This document shows, one piece after another, positions 27,704-40,395 of a stretch of DNA of 64,000 bases. A program made the translations under genes and the position numbers. The notes under the pieces are model-generated. The model was not told the DNA's origin. It ran no database searches and saw only the letters and a list, made by a program, of their open reading frames with translations. This DNA is from Coriaria nepalensis (lineage: Eukaryota; Streptophyta; Magnoliopsida; Cucurbitales; Coriariaceae), in the NCBI GenBank assembly GCA_027186245.1, contig CP114490.1:1813001-1877000 (forward strand). The letters are read 5' to 3'. Numbering within the stretch: position 1 is the stretch's first letter; every line of letters begins with the position of its first letter.

Positions 27704-30020
27704 ATGGAAATGGCTTCCAGTCCGCGAACCGTAGAGGAGATCTTCAAGGATTACAGTGGTAGAAGAGTTGGTGTTGTTCGTGCTTTAACCTATGGTAATC
27801 TCTCTCTCGCTCTCTCTTCTCAAGTCTCTCGCGTTTTTTCTTTCTTTTGCCTAAACATCCCTGATCTATGTGTTTTTGTCTCTCCAGATGTGAACGAATT
27901 CTACAGTCTCTGTGATCCAGGTTTGGATATTAATTTTTTATTTATATATTTTTTAGTTAAATTGTCTTTAGTTGATGAGTTCTTCGAATGATGAAAAGAG
28001 GGATGGAGATGAAGTTTCCTGTCTTAGAGATATTTTATAATGCCTAGTTTGAAAAGAATTTAATTTGTACCCAAAAATAAATTTTTTTTGGAGCTGGCCA
28101 TATGGTTGGAATCAGACGCCCTGATTTTAAATTCTAATTCCCCATATTTGGTTGCTTATCCTGCCATTGATTCTGAGTATCACTTAGAAAGCCTGCCTGC
28201 TTAGCTGAAATTAACTGTCAGTAAATATTGTGGAATAGGAATCCAAATTTTAACCAGACTCTAAGCAACTAGAATTACCGTCAGCTCAATAAACTTAACT
28301 ACTTAAATGTGCTGGTTACTTTTCATGTTATTCAGACCCAAAATTTACTGTATATCTCTCTCGTTTCGTTTCTTTTCTTTTCTATAGAGAAAGAAAATTT
28401 GTGTCTGTATGGACACCCGAATGAAAGCTGGGAAGTTACCTTACCAGCTGAGGAGGTTCCACCAGAGCTGCCTGAGCCAGCACTTGGAATCAATTTTGCG
28501 AGAGATGGCATGAACCGCCAAGACTGGCTTTCACTGGTTGCTGTACACAGTGATTCTTGGTTGCTTTCTGTAGCTTTCTATCTTGGAGCTCGGCTTAACC
28601 GTAATGAAAGGTTAGGACATTGATGGTAGAATATGGAAATTTTAATCTCTCAGTCGATGATTTCTTGCTATATTTTATTATGAAGCCACTGCAAGTCACG
28701 GGCTTTATGATTCATATTGGAAATCATCACCATTTTAGTAATTGAACCTAAACACAAAAATATAGATATCCATCTTGAATATTCTGTTTGTTGAGGTCAT
28801 GGTGACTTATACCATAAAGTTATCCTGTGTCTGAACTTTCAAAGTGAACCGTCCTCCTGTGAGAAGATCAACGTTTCATCTTCATCTGTGCTACCAAAAC
28901 GTTATCTTTCTGATACAACTTTGATATTGATAGTATATCCTTGAGATTGCACATGCGTCACTTTATGTTTTTTTTGTATTTATAGAGCTTTTCAGATTAC
29001 TCATGTGTCCCATCTTGTAGGGGTTTCCTCATTATTAAATAGTTCAGTGCAATGTTGTTATGGAATGTAACTTGTACTCGTTACAGAATCATATTATATG
29101 CTATATAGTAGGTATTGTTCAGTCAAAAAGCATTTTTTGGATATAAGGTTATGTAAAGAATTTAGAGATCACAGCCATTTTCACTTTTCTTACCTTCTTT
29201 TATGGATATCAGTGAGAAGGGAAGGAAGAGAAGAGGGGGCAGGGGAAAAAAGAAAAAGAGAAAAGAGGAGAGGGGAGGGGGGGGGGGGGGGGGGAGATTG
29301 TCTTCCTTAGTAGGCAATGGGTGCATGGTTTTACTTCTGATCCTACTTTAATAGTAATTTTCGGCCTTACTTCCTATTGTGTAAGCTTTTAGTTATAAGT
29401 AGTTTTCATTATAATTGGCAGGAAACGTCTATTTAGCATGATCAATGATCTTCCCACTGTCTTTGAAGTTGTGACGGAAAGGAAACCTGTTAAAGACAAG
29501 CCCAGTGTGGACAGTGGAAGCAAATCTCGAGGAAGCACAAAGGTTCAGTTTATTATATTTGTTTTGGAATTGTCACTTCTTTTCTTTCTTGATTTGAGCT
29601 TTATCTAATTCTTAAAACCTTATTGACCATCCATGGAACTGTTTTATTTTTTGCTTTCTAATTATGATGGATATACTGAAATTTACATAGGAAATGCAAG
29701 CCTATTTATTTTTCCCCCTTCTTTTTAAGTCTATATCCTATTTCAGTAACTGGATTCCTCTCGTGTAGAGATCAAACGATGGACAAGTCAAAAGCAACCC
29801 TCGGGTTGCAGAGGAGAGTTACGAGGAGGTTGAAGATGAACACAGCGAAACCCTCTGTGGGTGCTGTGGTGGAAATTACAGTGCGGACGAGTTTTGGATT
29901 GGTTGCGATATCTGTGAGAGGTGGTTCCATGGAAAGTGTGTAAAGATAACTCCCGCCAAAGCCGATAGCATTAAACAATACAAGTGCCCGTCTTGCAGCA
30001 TGAAGAAGGGGAGGCAGTAG
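27704..30020 (+). CDS. Alfin-like PHD-finger protein
   Basis: Plant Alfin-like nuclear protein; in this family the C-terminal PHD finger binds histone H3 trimethylated at Lys4. Five exons give 239 residues: 27704-27794, 27888-27920, 28388-28610, 29422-29542, 29769-30020, all GT-AG and in phase. The N-terminal Alfin domain spans about residues 7-135, with [30 protein letters not shown] and [21 protein letters not shown] variable acidic linker follows. The PHD (about 184-235) shows the C4HC3 order: CGCC, C-DIC, H-GKC, C-PSC, with the aromatic FWIGCD and WFHG that form the methyl-lysine cage. Nearest Arabidopsis relatives by context are AL1 (At5g05610) and AL2 (At3g11200). The ATG at 27704 or the one six bases on may be used. 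Residue 32 is in TYDVNEFY where relatives usually have K before D. Confidence 0.94.
29214..29297 (+). repeat. Purine-only tract with an 18-G run inside Alfin-like intron 3
   Basis: About 84 bases of almost pure purine (one C at 29240) end in an uninterrupted G run at 29277-29294. Low-complexity sequence able in principle to form a G-quadruplex or triplex; it may also be an assembly-sensitive site. Confidence 0.75.
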
Positions 30021-32248
30021 TGCTCTCCGTGACGGCGTCCTTTTCGTGGCTGACAAGTATTATAGCTCCACTTGTAGTAATGTAATGAATTTGGTTGTTT
30101 TATGATCAGTGCTTCCAAAGGAGCTAAAGTTCACTTTCTCACACTCATGAATCCTGGGATAAATGTTTCATATTTTCATTAGAATCTGTTAAATTTAAAG
30201 TTGATTTATTACTTGTATTCCTCATCTGTGGATTTTAATTAGAGGATTTGTTCCGTACATGTTATCTTACTTATCGAACACAGTTTGAAATATTCCATGT
30301 TATATGTTTTCTTACCTGTGACAAAATTTTGTATGAATCTTACTTATATATTATTTTCGTAATTTAATAAATAAAATTATTATCATAGTATATACGTAAT
30401 ACAAATTCATTCTTCAGCTTAAGGGAATACTGTGTGAATACAACTTTGGGCCTTTCTTTGGCCCATTATTCGTAGCCGTGCTCAAAGTCTACATTTTTTC
30501 TCTCTTTTGCGCTGGGTCTCCACATCTATACGTTTCATAATTTTAAATTTTTATGTCGAAACTAAAAACATTTCTAGCATGTTAGTAGAAGCATCACATT
30601 CAAGTGTGTACTGATAGTTGACTCTCTTAACTTTTCTAAACAAAGAACAGCAAAACACTTCGACTGTCTGCCACCAATGGTAGTAAAAAGCGAGCAGCTC
30701 GAAAGTGAATTCGGCTAAGAATTGTATGGAACTTGTAATAAACGTGAAACTTCTGGTCGGTGTATTGATTTTAGCTCTTAATTTCATTTTAGTATCAATA
30801 ATATTCCTTTTCTATCCGAATCAAGGGAGAGCTTTTTTTTTTTCCTTTTCCGATCCTATGTTCGAATCGTAATCAATTCATCACAAGTATATATAAGATT
30901 GATGTAAATATAATATAATATATGAAATTGATATATATAATTGAGATTGATCGATTTATTATAAATATAATCTACTGAATAATTTTTCTAGTTAAACAAA
31001 CCATTGCATCGCTAGGTCCCAAAGGGAAAAAAAAGAGAAGGAGCAGTCGCATAGCATCTCGATTGTGCATAATCGATCTCGTGTTTCTCAAAGTTGCAAA
31101 TTTGATTTGTTCGGTATGAAACCATAAAATACATTTCCATGAATGACTAATTTGAATTCGATTCCTGTGCTGTCATGTAATCAATCGATCAAGAAAAAAG
31201 TGGGACATAAATAATAATAGGCATAATAATTCCATTACATCGTGCACGTATTACTCGTTTATTTCCTGAATAGCAAGAGCATTGCAATTACTTTCCAAAA
31301 GGCTTATCCGGAAAATGGTAAAATGATGAATCATGTAAATCAATGCAAGAGGCTCATGACTCAGCTTGTTTCCTTAACTCATACAGGCAATATCGTACTT
31401 CGAAGATTCAGAGGCAAACATAATAAAAAGTGTTCATCATTGATGTGAGAATCCTTTCGGTTTTTTCAGTCTAGCACATGCATCAATACTTTCGTAAACC
31501 ACGGGCCACTAATTGTCGCATACATAGCTTAGTTGTTTCATAGGACGAGCTTCCAAAGCATTTAACAGTTATATGGTACATGATGTGATTAGAGTCTTAT
31601 ACTCTTAAGATAAAGTACATGCATCGATACTTTCATAAACCAAGGAAACTAATTGTCACATACATAGCGCAGTTAGTTTAATGGGACAAGCTTGCGGACA
31701 GCTATAGTACATTATATAATCAGAATTTATATCTTAAGAAGAATCCATGAAGTGTATACCTTTTTTTTTTTCCTATAGTATAATTTAAAGAATTAATATC
31801 AATATAATTAATCTTACAAATATTGGGAATTGACTTTGATGATATATATGTTATTGTCACATGGTTCAAACCTTACATAAGAAACTTTCACGCTTTCATA
31901 TTTTGATGAATTTCTTTACTTTAGCTGATTGGTTAAAAAACGTGAAAAGAAATTTAGTAATTGGGATAGAATATGAAGTGGGATTACTGATCATGCGGTG
32001 AGTTATATATTTTCCCATCATTCTATTACCAAACCACATGTCGGAACTCAACCAAGCAAAGAAAATAAACATATAATCACATGATAAATACTCTTTTTTG
32101 ACCGAAATGTTTAGTACACTTTCAATTAAGCGAAGGACAAGTCATGAGTAATTCTAAGCACACTATACTAAATCCCCCCCTGTTATAAATCAAACATATC
32201 CTCTCGTTTAATATGTCGTGGACTAACCCTGATTGATGTCAAAGTCAA
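30021..32248. other. Intergenic about 2.2 kb between convergent Alfin-like and JOX genes
   Basis: No gene supported. It contains a diverged tandem duplication of about 137 bases (31478-31742, listed separately). AT-rich, with two GGCC/TGGGCC motifs near 30449-30466 just downstream of the Alfin-like gene. Confidence 0.5.
31478..31742. repeat. Diverged tandem duplication, unit about 137 bases
   Basis: The segment starting ACATGCATCAATACTTTCGT at 31478 recurs at 31615 as ACATGCATCGATACTTTCAT. Both copies continue through AAACTAATTGTC, CATACATAGC and end near CTTAAGA. Non-coding. Confidence 0.7.
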
Positions 32249-33573
32249 CTATGCAGAGGATAATCGGGAATCAACTTGAGCTTTGCCACAAGGGCCCTTT
32301 GTCCTAATATAAAGTCTATAGTCATCAAATGTCATCGGTGAATAGAGCGCCGGCCTTTCTGCAGTCACAAGCTCCTTAGCTGGTTCGATCAGCAAATCGC
32401 TCTTCGGGTTATAGAAAAAGGCCAACGACACACGGTCTTTTGCTGAATTCACAATCACTCTATGCTCCACGCTCTTGTACACAGCATTGCTCAGCACCTA
32501 ATTATCAAAATCATATAACCGATAAGTCAGTTAATTAACCGACTCGTCACAAACATAATCCGTAAACAATTCTCACGTTTATATTAGTTATCTTACCTGA
32601 ATCTGGTCACCTATGTTGACTATGAACGCATTCGGAACAGGCTTGACGGTGAGCCAGTTGTTGGATCGACGGACTTGGAGACCGGGTACGTCTTCGTCGG
32701 GCAAGAGAAGAGTCATGCCACCCGGATCAGAGTGTGCTGAGAGACCGAGTGTAAGGTCTGGTTGTGGGCATTTCGGGTAGAAGTTCACTCTCAAGCAAGC
32801 TCCTACCACGTCCCCTCCAAAAGCATTTTGAAGGGAGTTCTCTTCTAGCCCAAGGTTTATTGACAATACCTTCATCAACTTTCCACATAGATTCACCACC
32901 CCTTCTCCGTACTCCGCTATCAATTCCCTGCATACCATTTAACCCATAGTTTTTCATGAGATCACAATTAGTCAGAAATATATAATAGAATAAACTTTGA
33001 CCTGCTTTTGACCGAACCATAAAGCTATGTTACGTACCTACAAGATTGTGGGAGTGAGGGCCACTTGTTTGGGTTTCTTAGCGAAGGGGGCAAGAAATGA
33101 AGGAAATAGTAATCGCTCCAATCAAGAATAGCACCCTTTTCGACACCCAATCTACTACCGTAACCTTCATACGTACTGGGTGTGTTAGCATACTCTTGCT
33201 TCACTTCCAGCGGCAGGTAGAAAAACTGCCGCCATATCTCCCTAGCGCTCTTCATCAAACCGTCGCTAATGCCGTGGTTTACTATTTGGAAGAAACCCCA
33301 CTCGCGGCAAGCTTCGGAGAGGCTTTTTAACTCTGTGTCACGCACACTCCGGTCTTCGTTGAATAGTTTCTGAAGGTCAATAACGGGGATGTTTATGTGA
33401 TGTGATTGGTCGTTACAAGTAGTATTACTTTCCGAGGCGGATTTTTCATTTTTCAACGACGGTCTTAGACATGGTGGCTTGATGTAGCGCTCTGGGATTG
33501 CGCTTATGCCGCTTTGTGCTAAGGATTGGACTCGAACCACAGGCTCGGGCCAACTCTGCAAGCAGTTCATCAT
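32249..33573 (-). CDS. JOX: Jasmonate-induced oxygenase (2-oxoglutarate/Fe(II) dioxygenase), JOX type
   Basis: Fe(II)/2-oxoglutarate dioxygenase of the JOX/JAO clade, which hydroxylates jasmonic acid to inactive 12-OH-JA and so damps jasmonate responses. Three exons give 371 residues: 33573-33038, 32927-32597, 32497-32249. The DIOX_N domain includes INIPVIDLQKLF and CREWGFFQIVNHG. The Fe ligands are H244 and D246 (HSD) and H301 (in VEHRV), and R311 with S313 (RVS) bind 2-oxoglutarate. Arg residues at 225 (ACLRVN), 350 and 354 (YRLYIRT) match, as I recall, the arginine triad that holds jasmonate in Arabidopsis JOX2. EGYGSRLGVEKGAILDWSDY is a clade signature. Flavonol or anthocyanidin synthase is the main alternative and fits less well. 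The ATG at 33573 follows a CT-rich leader. Confidence 0.9.
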
Positions 33574-33589
33574 TTTTTTATATTTATTT

Positions 33590-33613
33590 ATCTCTCTCTC
33601 TCTCTCTCTCTCT
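33590..33613 (+). repeat. (CT)n microsatellite in the presumed JOX 5' leader
   Basis: About twelve CT dinucleotides (read GA on the transcribed minus strand) lie 17-40 bases upstream of the JOX start codon. GA/CT repeats in plant 5' leaders are common and can bind GAGA-type BPC factors. Confidence 0.8.
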
Positions 33614-33930
33614 TTTTGATTGTCTCACTCGAAAGAAAGAGATGGAGTAGAGTGTGTTTCGATGAAGGCCAACACGTTTATTTAAAGCTTAGAAAATAAA
33701 TTATTTAACTGCTGCGTACCCAAAAAATAAAATAAATAAAATAAAAAAAATAAAAAAATAAAAAAATAAAAACAATAATTCGATTGAAGACAGAAGAAGA
33801 CACTGAGGATTTCTAATGTAAAAATGCGTTCAAATAAGGATTGTAATAAATGATCTCCATCAGCCGACATCATCAAGCAATAAGCATCTATCCACTCTAT
33901 TACGTGGCTGGCCTTTTCTCAAATTAATAT

Positions 33931-33936
33931 CACGTG
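33931..33936. promoter_or_regulatory. G-box CACGTG upstream of JOX
   Basis: A perfect G-box lies 358 bases upstream of the JOX start codon; another occurs at 34861-34866. MYC2-type bHLH factors bind G-boxes in jasmonate-response genes, and JOX genes are jasmonate-induced, so these are reasonable but unproven sites. Confidence 0.4.
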
Positions 33937-36767
33937 CAAATACTGGCCTAACAGGATTCACCCACTTCCTTTTTTTCCCTTCTCTCATGTCGCAATCGGT
34001 CTCTTTTTCTTTTGGCATTCAACTTTATGGATGAAGGTTCGAGAATATATTACATATTTTTAAATAAATTTTTTTTAAAAATTATCATATATATATAAAT
34101 TATTATTATTATTTATTTATTGGTAATTAACTTTAAATAAAATTTAAAATTTCTATAATTCCATTTTTATTTCTTGAATTTTCATTTACCATATAACTAA
34201 CTATATATCATATATATATATATATATATATGCATGACTTTTGAAGTTATAATATGAATTTTCCATGCATGCATGTATGCAAGCTTGTCTACGTACGTAT
34301 TGCCGGGTAAAAACAAAAAACAAAAAACAAAAAACAAAAAACAAAAAAGATCTTCTCATTTTATCGTTTCGGACAACAAATATCTCTTTCCATTCTCACT
34401 CGCGACATATATCATCCATTTGAGTTATAATAATGAATTTCATGCTAATTGCTAAACTAATTGTGTCTGTTTATCCATTAAGGTGTTATAGCTGGCTTGT
34501 GCTAAACTGTCACTTTGAAGTAAATTCCAGCTACAAAATCTTCCCTCATCGTGTTTCACGCCTTTGCCTCCATTTTATTTATTAAAAATATTGGTTTTTT
34601 TCTCAAATATTATATCCTTCTATTGGATCACCGAGCTGATTAAAAAAATAATATTAAAATTTATATTAAATTTATCTGACTGCTAATATTACACCATGCG
34701 AAATATAATAAGAGCTGGGACAAGTGGGTTTCAACTTGCATGTTTTAGAACATATGATTACAGATAATAAAATAAAATAAAATAAAATAAAATAAAATAA
34801 AAGGGGTGGACCGATATGAGTATGGGAGACACAGCCTGTTTGGGCAGATATATACCAGTACACGTGCCGACACGGCACACGTCTTGTGCTTGTTTGATTA
34901 AATAATAGTTTTTAAAATTTATTTACGAAAAAATTATGATAAATCTCTAAAAATTAGTATAATTTATAATGAAATATTTATAATTTGATAGAATGATTAT
35001 ATACATATGATGTGACCGTTAAATGATTATATAAAATCTAAATTTGACTAAATTTAATTTTTAAAAAAATATTTTTACCTTTTTAATTTAAATTTAATTT
35101 TTTTAACCTACTTTTTTCCCTTAATTTCATCTTCATTTTCACTGCATCGGCCGCCACCACCTTCATTTGCATACCACTACCCTCTCCATCACCGCTACAA
35201 TTAATATAAAAATTTAAAATTTTAATATTAATTTTTTAATATTTAAGAGATAGAGATAGTAAGAGAAAATAATTAAAATTTTCATATTTTTATGTTTGCG
35301 ATAGATGTTGATGGTAGCGGTGGTGGACTGCCAACATACAAATTTAATATTTTCATATTTTCATATTTAAGAGTTAGAGGGAGAAAATAAATTAAAACTT
35401 TAATATTTTTATTCGGCAATGGAGATTGGCGGTACTAGAGGTGGAGGAAGGTGGTGGTAGCCCATGCCGAACTTTTCACTATTTAGGCACGGGCCGCGTC
35501 AAGCCCAAAAAAAAGGGTCAGACTAAGTCAAACCTATCTATTAAATATATGCATGTGCCCGACCCGACTTAAAATGTGTCAAGTTCGAGGGCCCAACTTT
35601 TTAAAAATAAATAAATAATTTTTTGGCTAAATAAAGACTTCATTACGTATTATTAAATAATATATAAATAATTAAATCATTATGGCTCAAACATCATAGT
35701 TCTGTAAAAAAAAAAATCTTCCGACCTTAAGAAAGAAAAAAATGGATCTTATAATGAAATTATAAATAATAAAAGTAATAAAAGTTTGTTAATAAATTAT
35801 AATCTATTATATATTTATTAATAGTAATTGACCATTGTTAATATTAAAATAATTACCATGTATCTTGATTGAATTTATGGAAAATTGCGGATTAAAAAAT
35901 TGAGATTGAGATTAATATAAGAAAATTAAGGATTATCAAAGAATGAAGATTAATTATAATTTAGAATATTAAAAAATTAGATAAGAGAGAAAATGTGTGT
36001 GATAAAATATGAATAAGAATAAGAATGAAAGATAAATATTTATAAAAAAAATTTAGATAAAAATAAAATTTAAAAATTATTTTTTGAGTAGGAAAAAATA
36101 AAAGAAAAAAAAATTAAGTTTTTAAATATGTAATTGATAAATTATGTTGGATCGAGCCAGACTGACCCGTCAAATTTGAAGTTATGTCCAAGTTCAATCC
36201 TTGCATTCGGATCATGCTTAACCCAACTCATTTCAAATGAGTCAAGCTGACTTTGAGCTGGATCACAAAAAAGGCTAACTCATTTTAACGGCTCTAGTTG
36301 TGGCCGCACGTTTTACCAACTCTACATATAATATGAAATGTTTTTTGGCTTGCGCCCGGTACCAAAAAAGTAGTTAACTTGTCCAATCATTGTATGAGAT
36401 ATGAACGCAAGAAAGCGGCTAACTAAAAATATAACACCAGAGTATGACAGCAACCGAATTAAACACATTTTAAGGTGTGAAATCGATCACGGTCGTCGAA
36501 CCGGAGTTCTTCATTCCGTACGGCATATGCTTTTTTTATTTCTTTCCTTGACCAGCATGATTTTCATGAGGATCTGTATAATACACGAGCAATGATGCAA
36601 AACACTTGGGCCGAGAGAAACTTTTTACAAGAGAAGTTACAGCTTTCGGCCTACAAGGGCCTTTAGGCTCAATATGCTAACTACTTGGACTTGGAATTTA
36701 GGCCCAAAATAAAAGTTACGATCAAGAGTTAAAAAAGAGGCTGGCCCAACCGTAGAAAGGCTCAGAA

Positions 36768-37025
36768 TCAAGTGGCGACTGGCGCGGTGTAGCATGCATG
36801 AAAGCAGACTGTTCCAGGCGGAAGCCTCTTCATCGGAGGAAGCTTATTGAGATCAATATTCATGGAAATCTTAGGATCCTCCTTCTGGTCATGAGTACTG
36901 ATCAACTGGGCAGCGCGACGCTGGACTTTCAAGTGACCTCCTAGAGCCTGACCACTAGCGAAACTCTTGTTATATTCTTTGCATTTATGACAAGACCGCT
37001 CTCTCACCTTAATCATCATCTGCAT
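36768..37025 (-). pseudogene. QALGGH-type C2H2 zinc-finger gene fragment (broken finger)
   Basis: An 85-codon ORF encodes a single plant C2H2 finger with the diagnostic NKSFASGQALGGHLKV, followed by an EAR-like DLNKLPP motif near the end, as in ZAT-type stress repressors. Two zinc ligands are gone: the second Cys is Tyr (CHKCKEYNKSF, where relatives have CKECNKSF) and the second His is Gln (HLKVQRR, where relatives have HMKVHRR). The first finger and N terminus normal for ZAT proteins are absent. This looks like a degenerate 3' fragment. Confidence 0.72.
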
Positions 37026-37239
37026 TTGACGCAGACAGTCGTCTCATTTTACTTTTCCTCTTAGTACTCCTAAATTTCACCATCTTCCTATCTTTCTTCA
37101 ATGTGGAAGCGTAACCAATATATTACGAGGGAGCCAGTTTACCGTGCTTGTCGTCTCGTCGCAGACTAGCCTAGATCGTCTGATTAAGTACTAGGATCAT
37201 AAGAAAGGAGAAAAAGAAGAAGAAGAATGCGGTTGTATT

Positions 37240-37644
37240 TCTCTCCGTTTATTCCGTATAAGATATTAAAATTTCATAATAAAATAATAAGAACGACATA
37301 TTTAAATTCATGATGTTAATTAGAAAGAAATATAAAATATTTTACATACTAATCTATATATCTTAATAAGTTTCATTTAGTGATGAAGAATTGAGGAGGA
37401 AAGAAAATAGTGGTTAACTTTAGGAATTCATCTAAGATTACTTATATAGATAATCTAATTAGAACATCATTAATCTTAATTAAGTTTTTTATTAGATATC
37501 ATATATTACAAAGTTTATATTGAATAAAATGTCTTATTGGACTCTATTACGATATATTACTTATTTAGTACAATTAGAATAGAATGTAAAATATAATTAT
37601 TAATAATTTGAAAACTCACATTAAATTATTAAAATAATTCAACA
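37240..37644 (-). repeat. 3' LTR of the copia element (left boundary uncertain)
   Basis: Aligns with 40396-40778 through shared TCATAATAAAATAATRA, ATTCATGA-GT-AATTAGA and AATAAAATGTCTTATT blocks. It ends ATTCAACA at 37644. The outer end has lost the TGTT terminus or is not recognisable. Confidence 0.7.
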
Positions 37645-40395
37645 ATCTTCCATTTGGGCTATAAATTAATTCCAAATATAATTATATTTGATAATCATAA
37701 TTTATTATTATCTATTCTTAAAAATATTTTTTGAATCAATCTAGTCCATCCATCTTTTATACCAGCATAAGACCAAAACGATATTTATTATATTTCATCG
37801 TAACTTGATCCATTAATGATCACCATACAAAATATATTTAACGATAAAGATTAAGTATGGATGTGTAACTGAAAATTACATGTAATATGATCTCAAGCTT
37901 GCTTATTTCCAATTAGTCTTTACTTTATTCCTTAATGAGATCTAGCCTTGATCTTGCAAAAGTTATGTTAAACCAAAATTGAATATAACACATTTAAAGT
38001 AATAAATAAAACTAAAACCATCAATGTCTTCTTTCTGATTGAAACATTTTGCGACTAGACGTGCCGTATATCTCTTAATATTATCCTTGAAATCCCTTTT
38101 GATTTTAAATATCCATTCATAATCAATGGGCTTCGCACTTTCAGGCAACTTAACGAGATCCCAAACGTCATTATCTTTCATGAATTTCATCTCATCATTA
38201 ATGGCATCGATCCACCTTTCACAATTAGTACTTTGTTTGACTTTGTGGAAGTTGATTGAATTATTTTCCATTATCCCTATATCAAACTCATGCTTTTGAA
38301 GAAATACAATGTAATCACTTAATTACAATTCTTATTTCTCTAGTGGATTGCCTAAGTAGCACTTCTTCTTGAGGCTATTCAATTTACTTTTTTGGAGCAA
38401 CATCTTAATTTTGAGTACGAAGGTCAAAAGGGAAATCCTTATTGTTGTCATGAATTGTGTCTTAAACTAAGTTAGTTTGTTGATCATTGTTAATAACAAT
38501 GTTTGGAAGAGGAATAGATTCCTTTTTAAAGACAACATTCACAACATTATCTCCACCCTTAAACTCAACATCCCAAAAAAATGTCGCATTTCCTGTCTTG
38601 AAAAAGGACTTAGTTGAGAGATCATCAAACTGAAAACCTTTTGGCCATTCAACATACCCAACAAAATAACACCTAATTATTATTGAGTTCAGTTTCTTTT
38701 CATGTGGCCTACATGGTCTTGCCTTATTTGGACAACCCCAAATGTGTAAGTACTTAATGTTAGACCTTTTGCCTAATCATAGTTTATAAGAGATTTTAGC
38801 TACTACTTTACTAGGTACTATGTTCAGTATATATGTTGCAGTCTTAAGTGCTTCTCCCTCGAGTGATTCTGATAAGAAAGAATGACTAATCATATATTTT
38901 ACCATGTCCTTAAGCATCATGTTTTAGCTCTCAATAATACCATTCATGCCAGATTGCCTGGCATTGTGTATTGTGCAACTATTCCACATTCCTCTAATAA
39001 TTTTGCAAAAGGTTTTGGACGTTGTTCACCTGATCCATCATATCTACTATAGTATTTACCACGACGGTTAAATTTGACAGCTTTAATCTTATTTCCTAAT
39101 TGATTTTCAACTTTGGCTTTAAAAGCCTTAAGAATAAGCATAGTCGTCTATACAAGTGATAAAATATTATTGGTCATTCTAAGAAGCCGTAGGGAATGAA
39201 CCTCATATATCATTATGTGTCAATTGTAATATGCTAGAACTCTTTTTGATACTTAACTTTCATACAACTGTAGTGGTGAACCCATTTAACAAGAAACCTA
39301 ACACAATATTGATGTTTAGTCTTTGGACATAAATATCAACTTGTAAGTGATGCTCTCTATTCAGAAATTCAATGTTGATAATAAATCTGGCCAAACAATA
39401 ACCTTCCTTTAGCCGATATGTTGTCTATATGAAAACTTTATAATCATTACACATTCATTTCCATATGTACATTTACTATTTGGCCAATTAATTATCTTCC
39501 TTTGGGCCGATCATGGATTGCATAAACAACAAACACACACATCTGACTATCACAAAATAAATGAATCCACGCAAAAGTGGTTACTCTAATAACATTTTTT
39601 GCTTCAATTAATTTATTTCAAGATAAAAAATATACATGTAGAATAAACTTTTAAATTTAAAACCTTAAAATTTAGGTCGATAAAAAAATGAGTTAACCAT
39701 ATTTGTTACTTATGCGAAAAATTCCAAAAGAAAACTTGAAATTGAGATATTTTTTTTTTACTTTCCATAACTCAAATAGTTTATATCCAAAACTGAATAT
39801 CAAATTAATATTGATTTTAAACATTTAATTTTGATTTTTTTAAAATAAAATTGAATCAAAATCATACAAACATAACATGAATTAAATGTACTTAATATTG
39901 ATTTGATTCAAATAACATTCAAGAATCAAATCATGTTTATATGTATGATCAACACCTCAAAATTAATATATATACCCTAGAACAAAGAAACCAAAAACCA
40001 TATGTTTAAAAAAAAAAAGGGGATTCTAAAACAAAACTGACTATATATATATATATGTATACTTAATCAAAAGCAATTTGTAACCTAGAAACTTTATTAT
40101 ATAGATAATATACATACAATAGCTATGAATAATACAATGAAAATCAAAGATTTATAAAATAAAAAAACTCATGGAATTATGAGAATCAAAGATTCAATTA
40201 ATTATGTGATCAAGATTAATGAAAATTAAAATAAACTATATACATAATTATGATTCAAATCCTAAAATCATATGGATTTAACAAAAAAAAAACATATAAT
40301 CATATGTATAAATAATATAAACATAAGAAATTCATTAATCATAATCAACACAATCAATCATAATAATCTAATATGAAGCAGATATTGATACCATT

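Larger units (their letters stand above)
33574..36767. other. Intergenic about 3.2 kb: JOX promoter and AT-rich, possibly transposon-derived DNA
   Basis: No gene supported. The left end is the JOX promoter. Microsatellites include AAAAAAC repeats (about 34312-34347) and AAAAT repeats (about 34768-34801). At 35480-36320, GC-rich stretches such as GGGCCGCGTCAAGCCC and GACCCGACTT flank AT-rich sequence, possibly a non-autonomous DNA transposon. Four TGGGCC/GGCCCA motifs occur at about 36607-36748 with no gene to serve. Confidence 0.45.

Noticed and set aside
35480..36320. Non-autonomous DNA transposon with GGGCCG-type ends
   Set aside because: Terminal inverted repeats and a target-site duplication could not be matched by eye, so it is mentioned only as a possibility.
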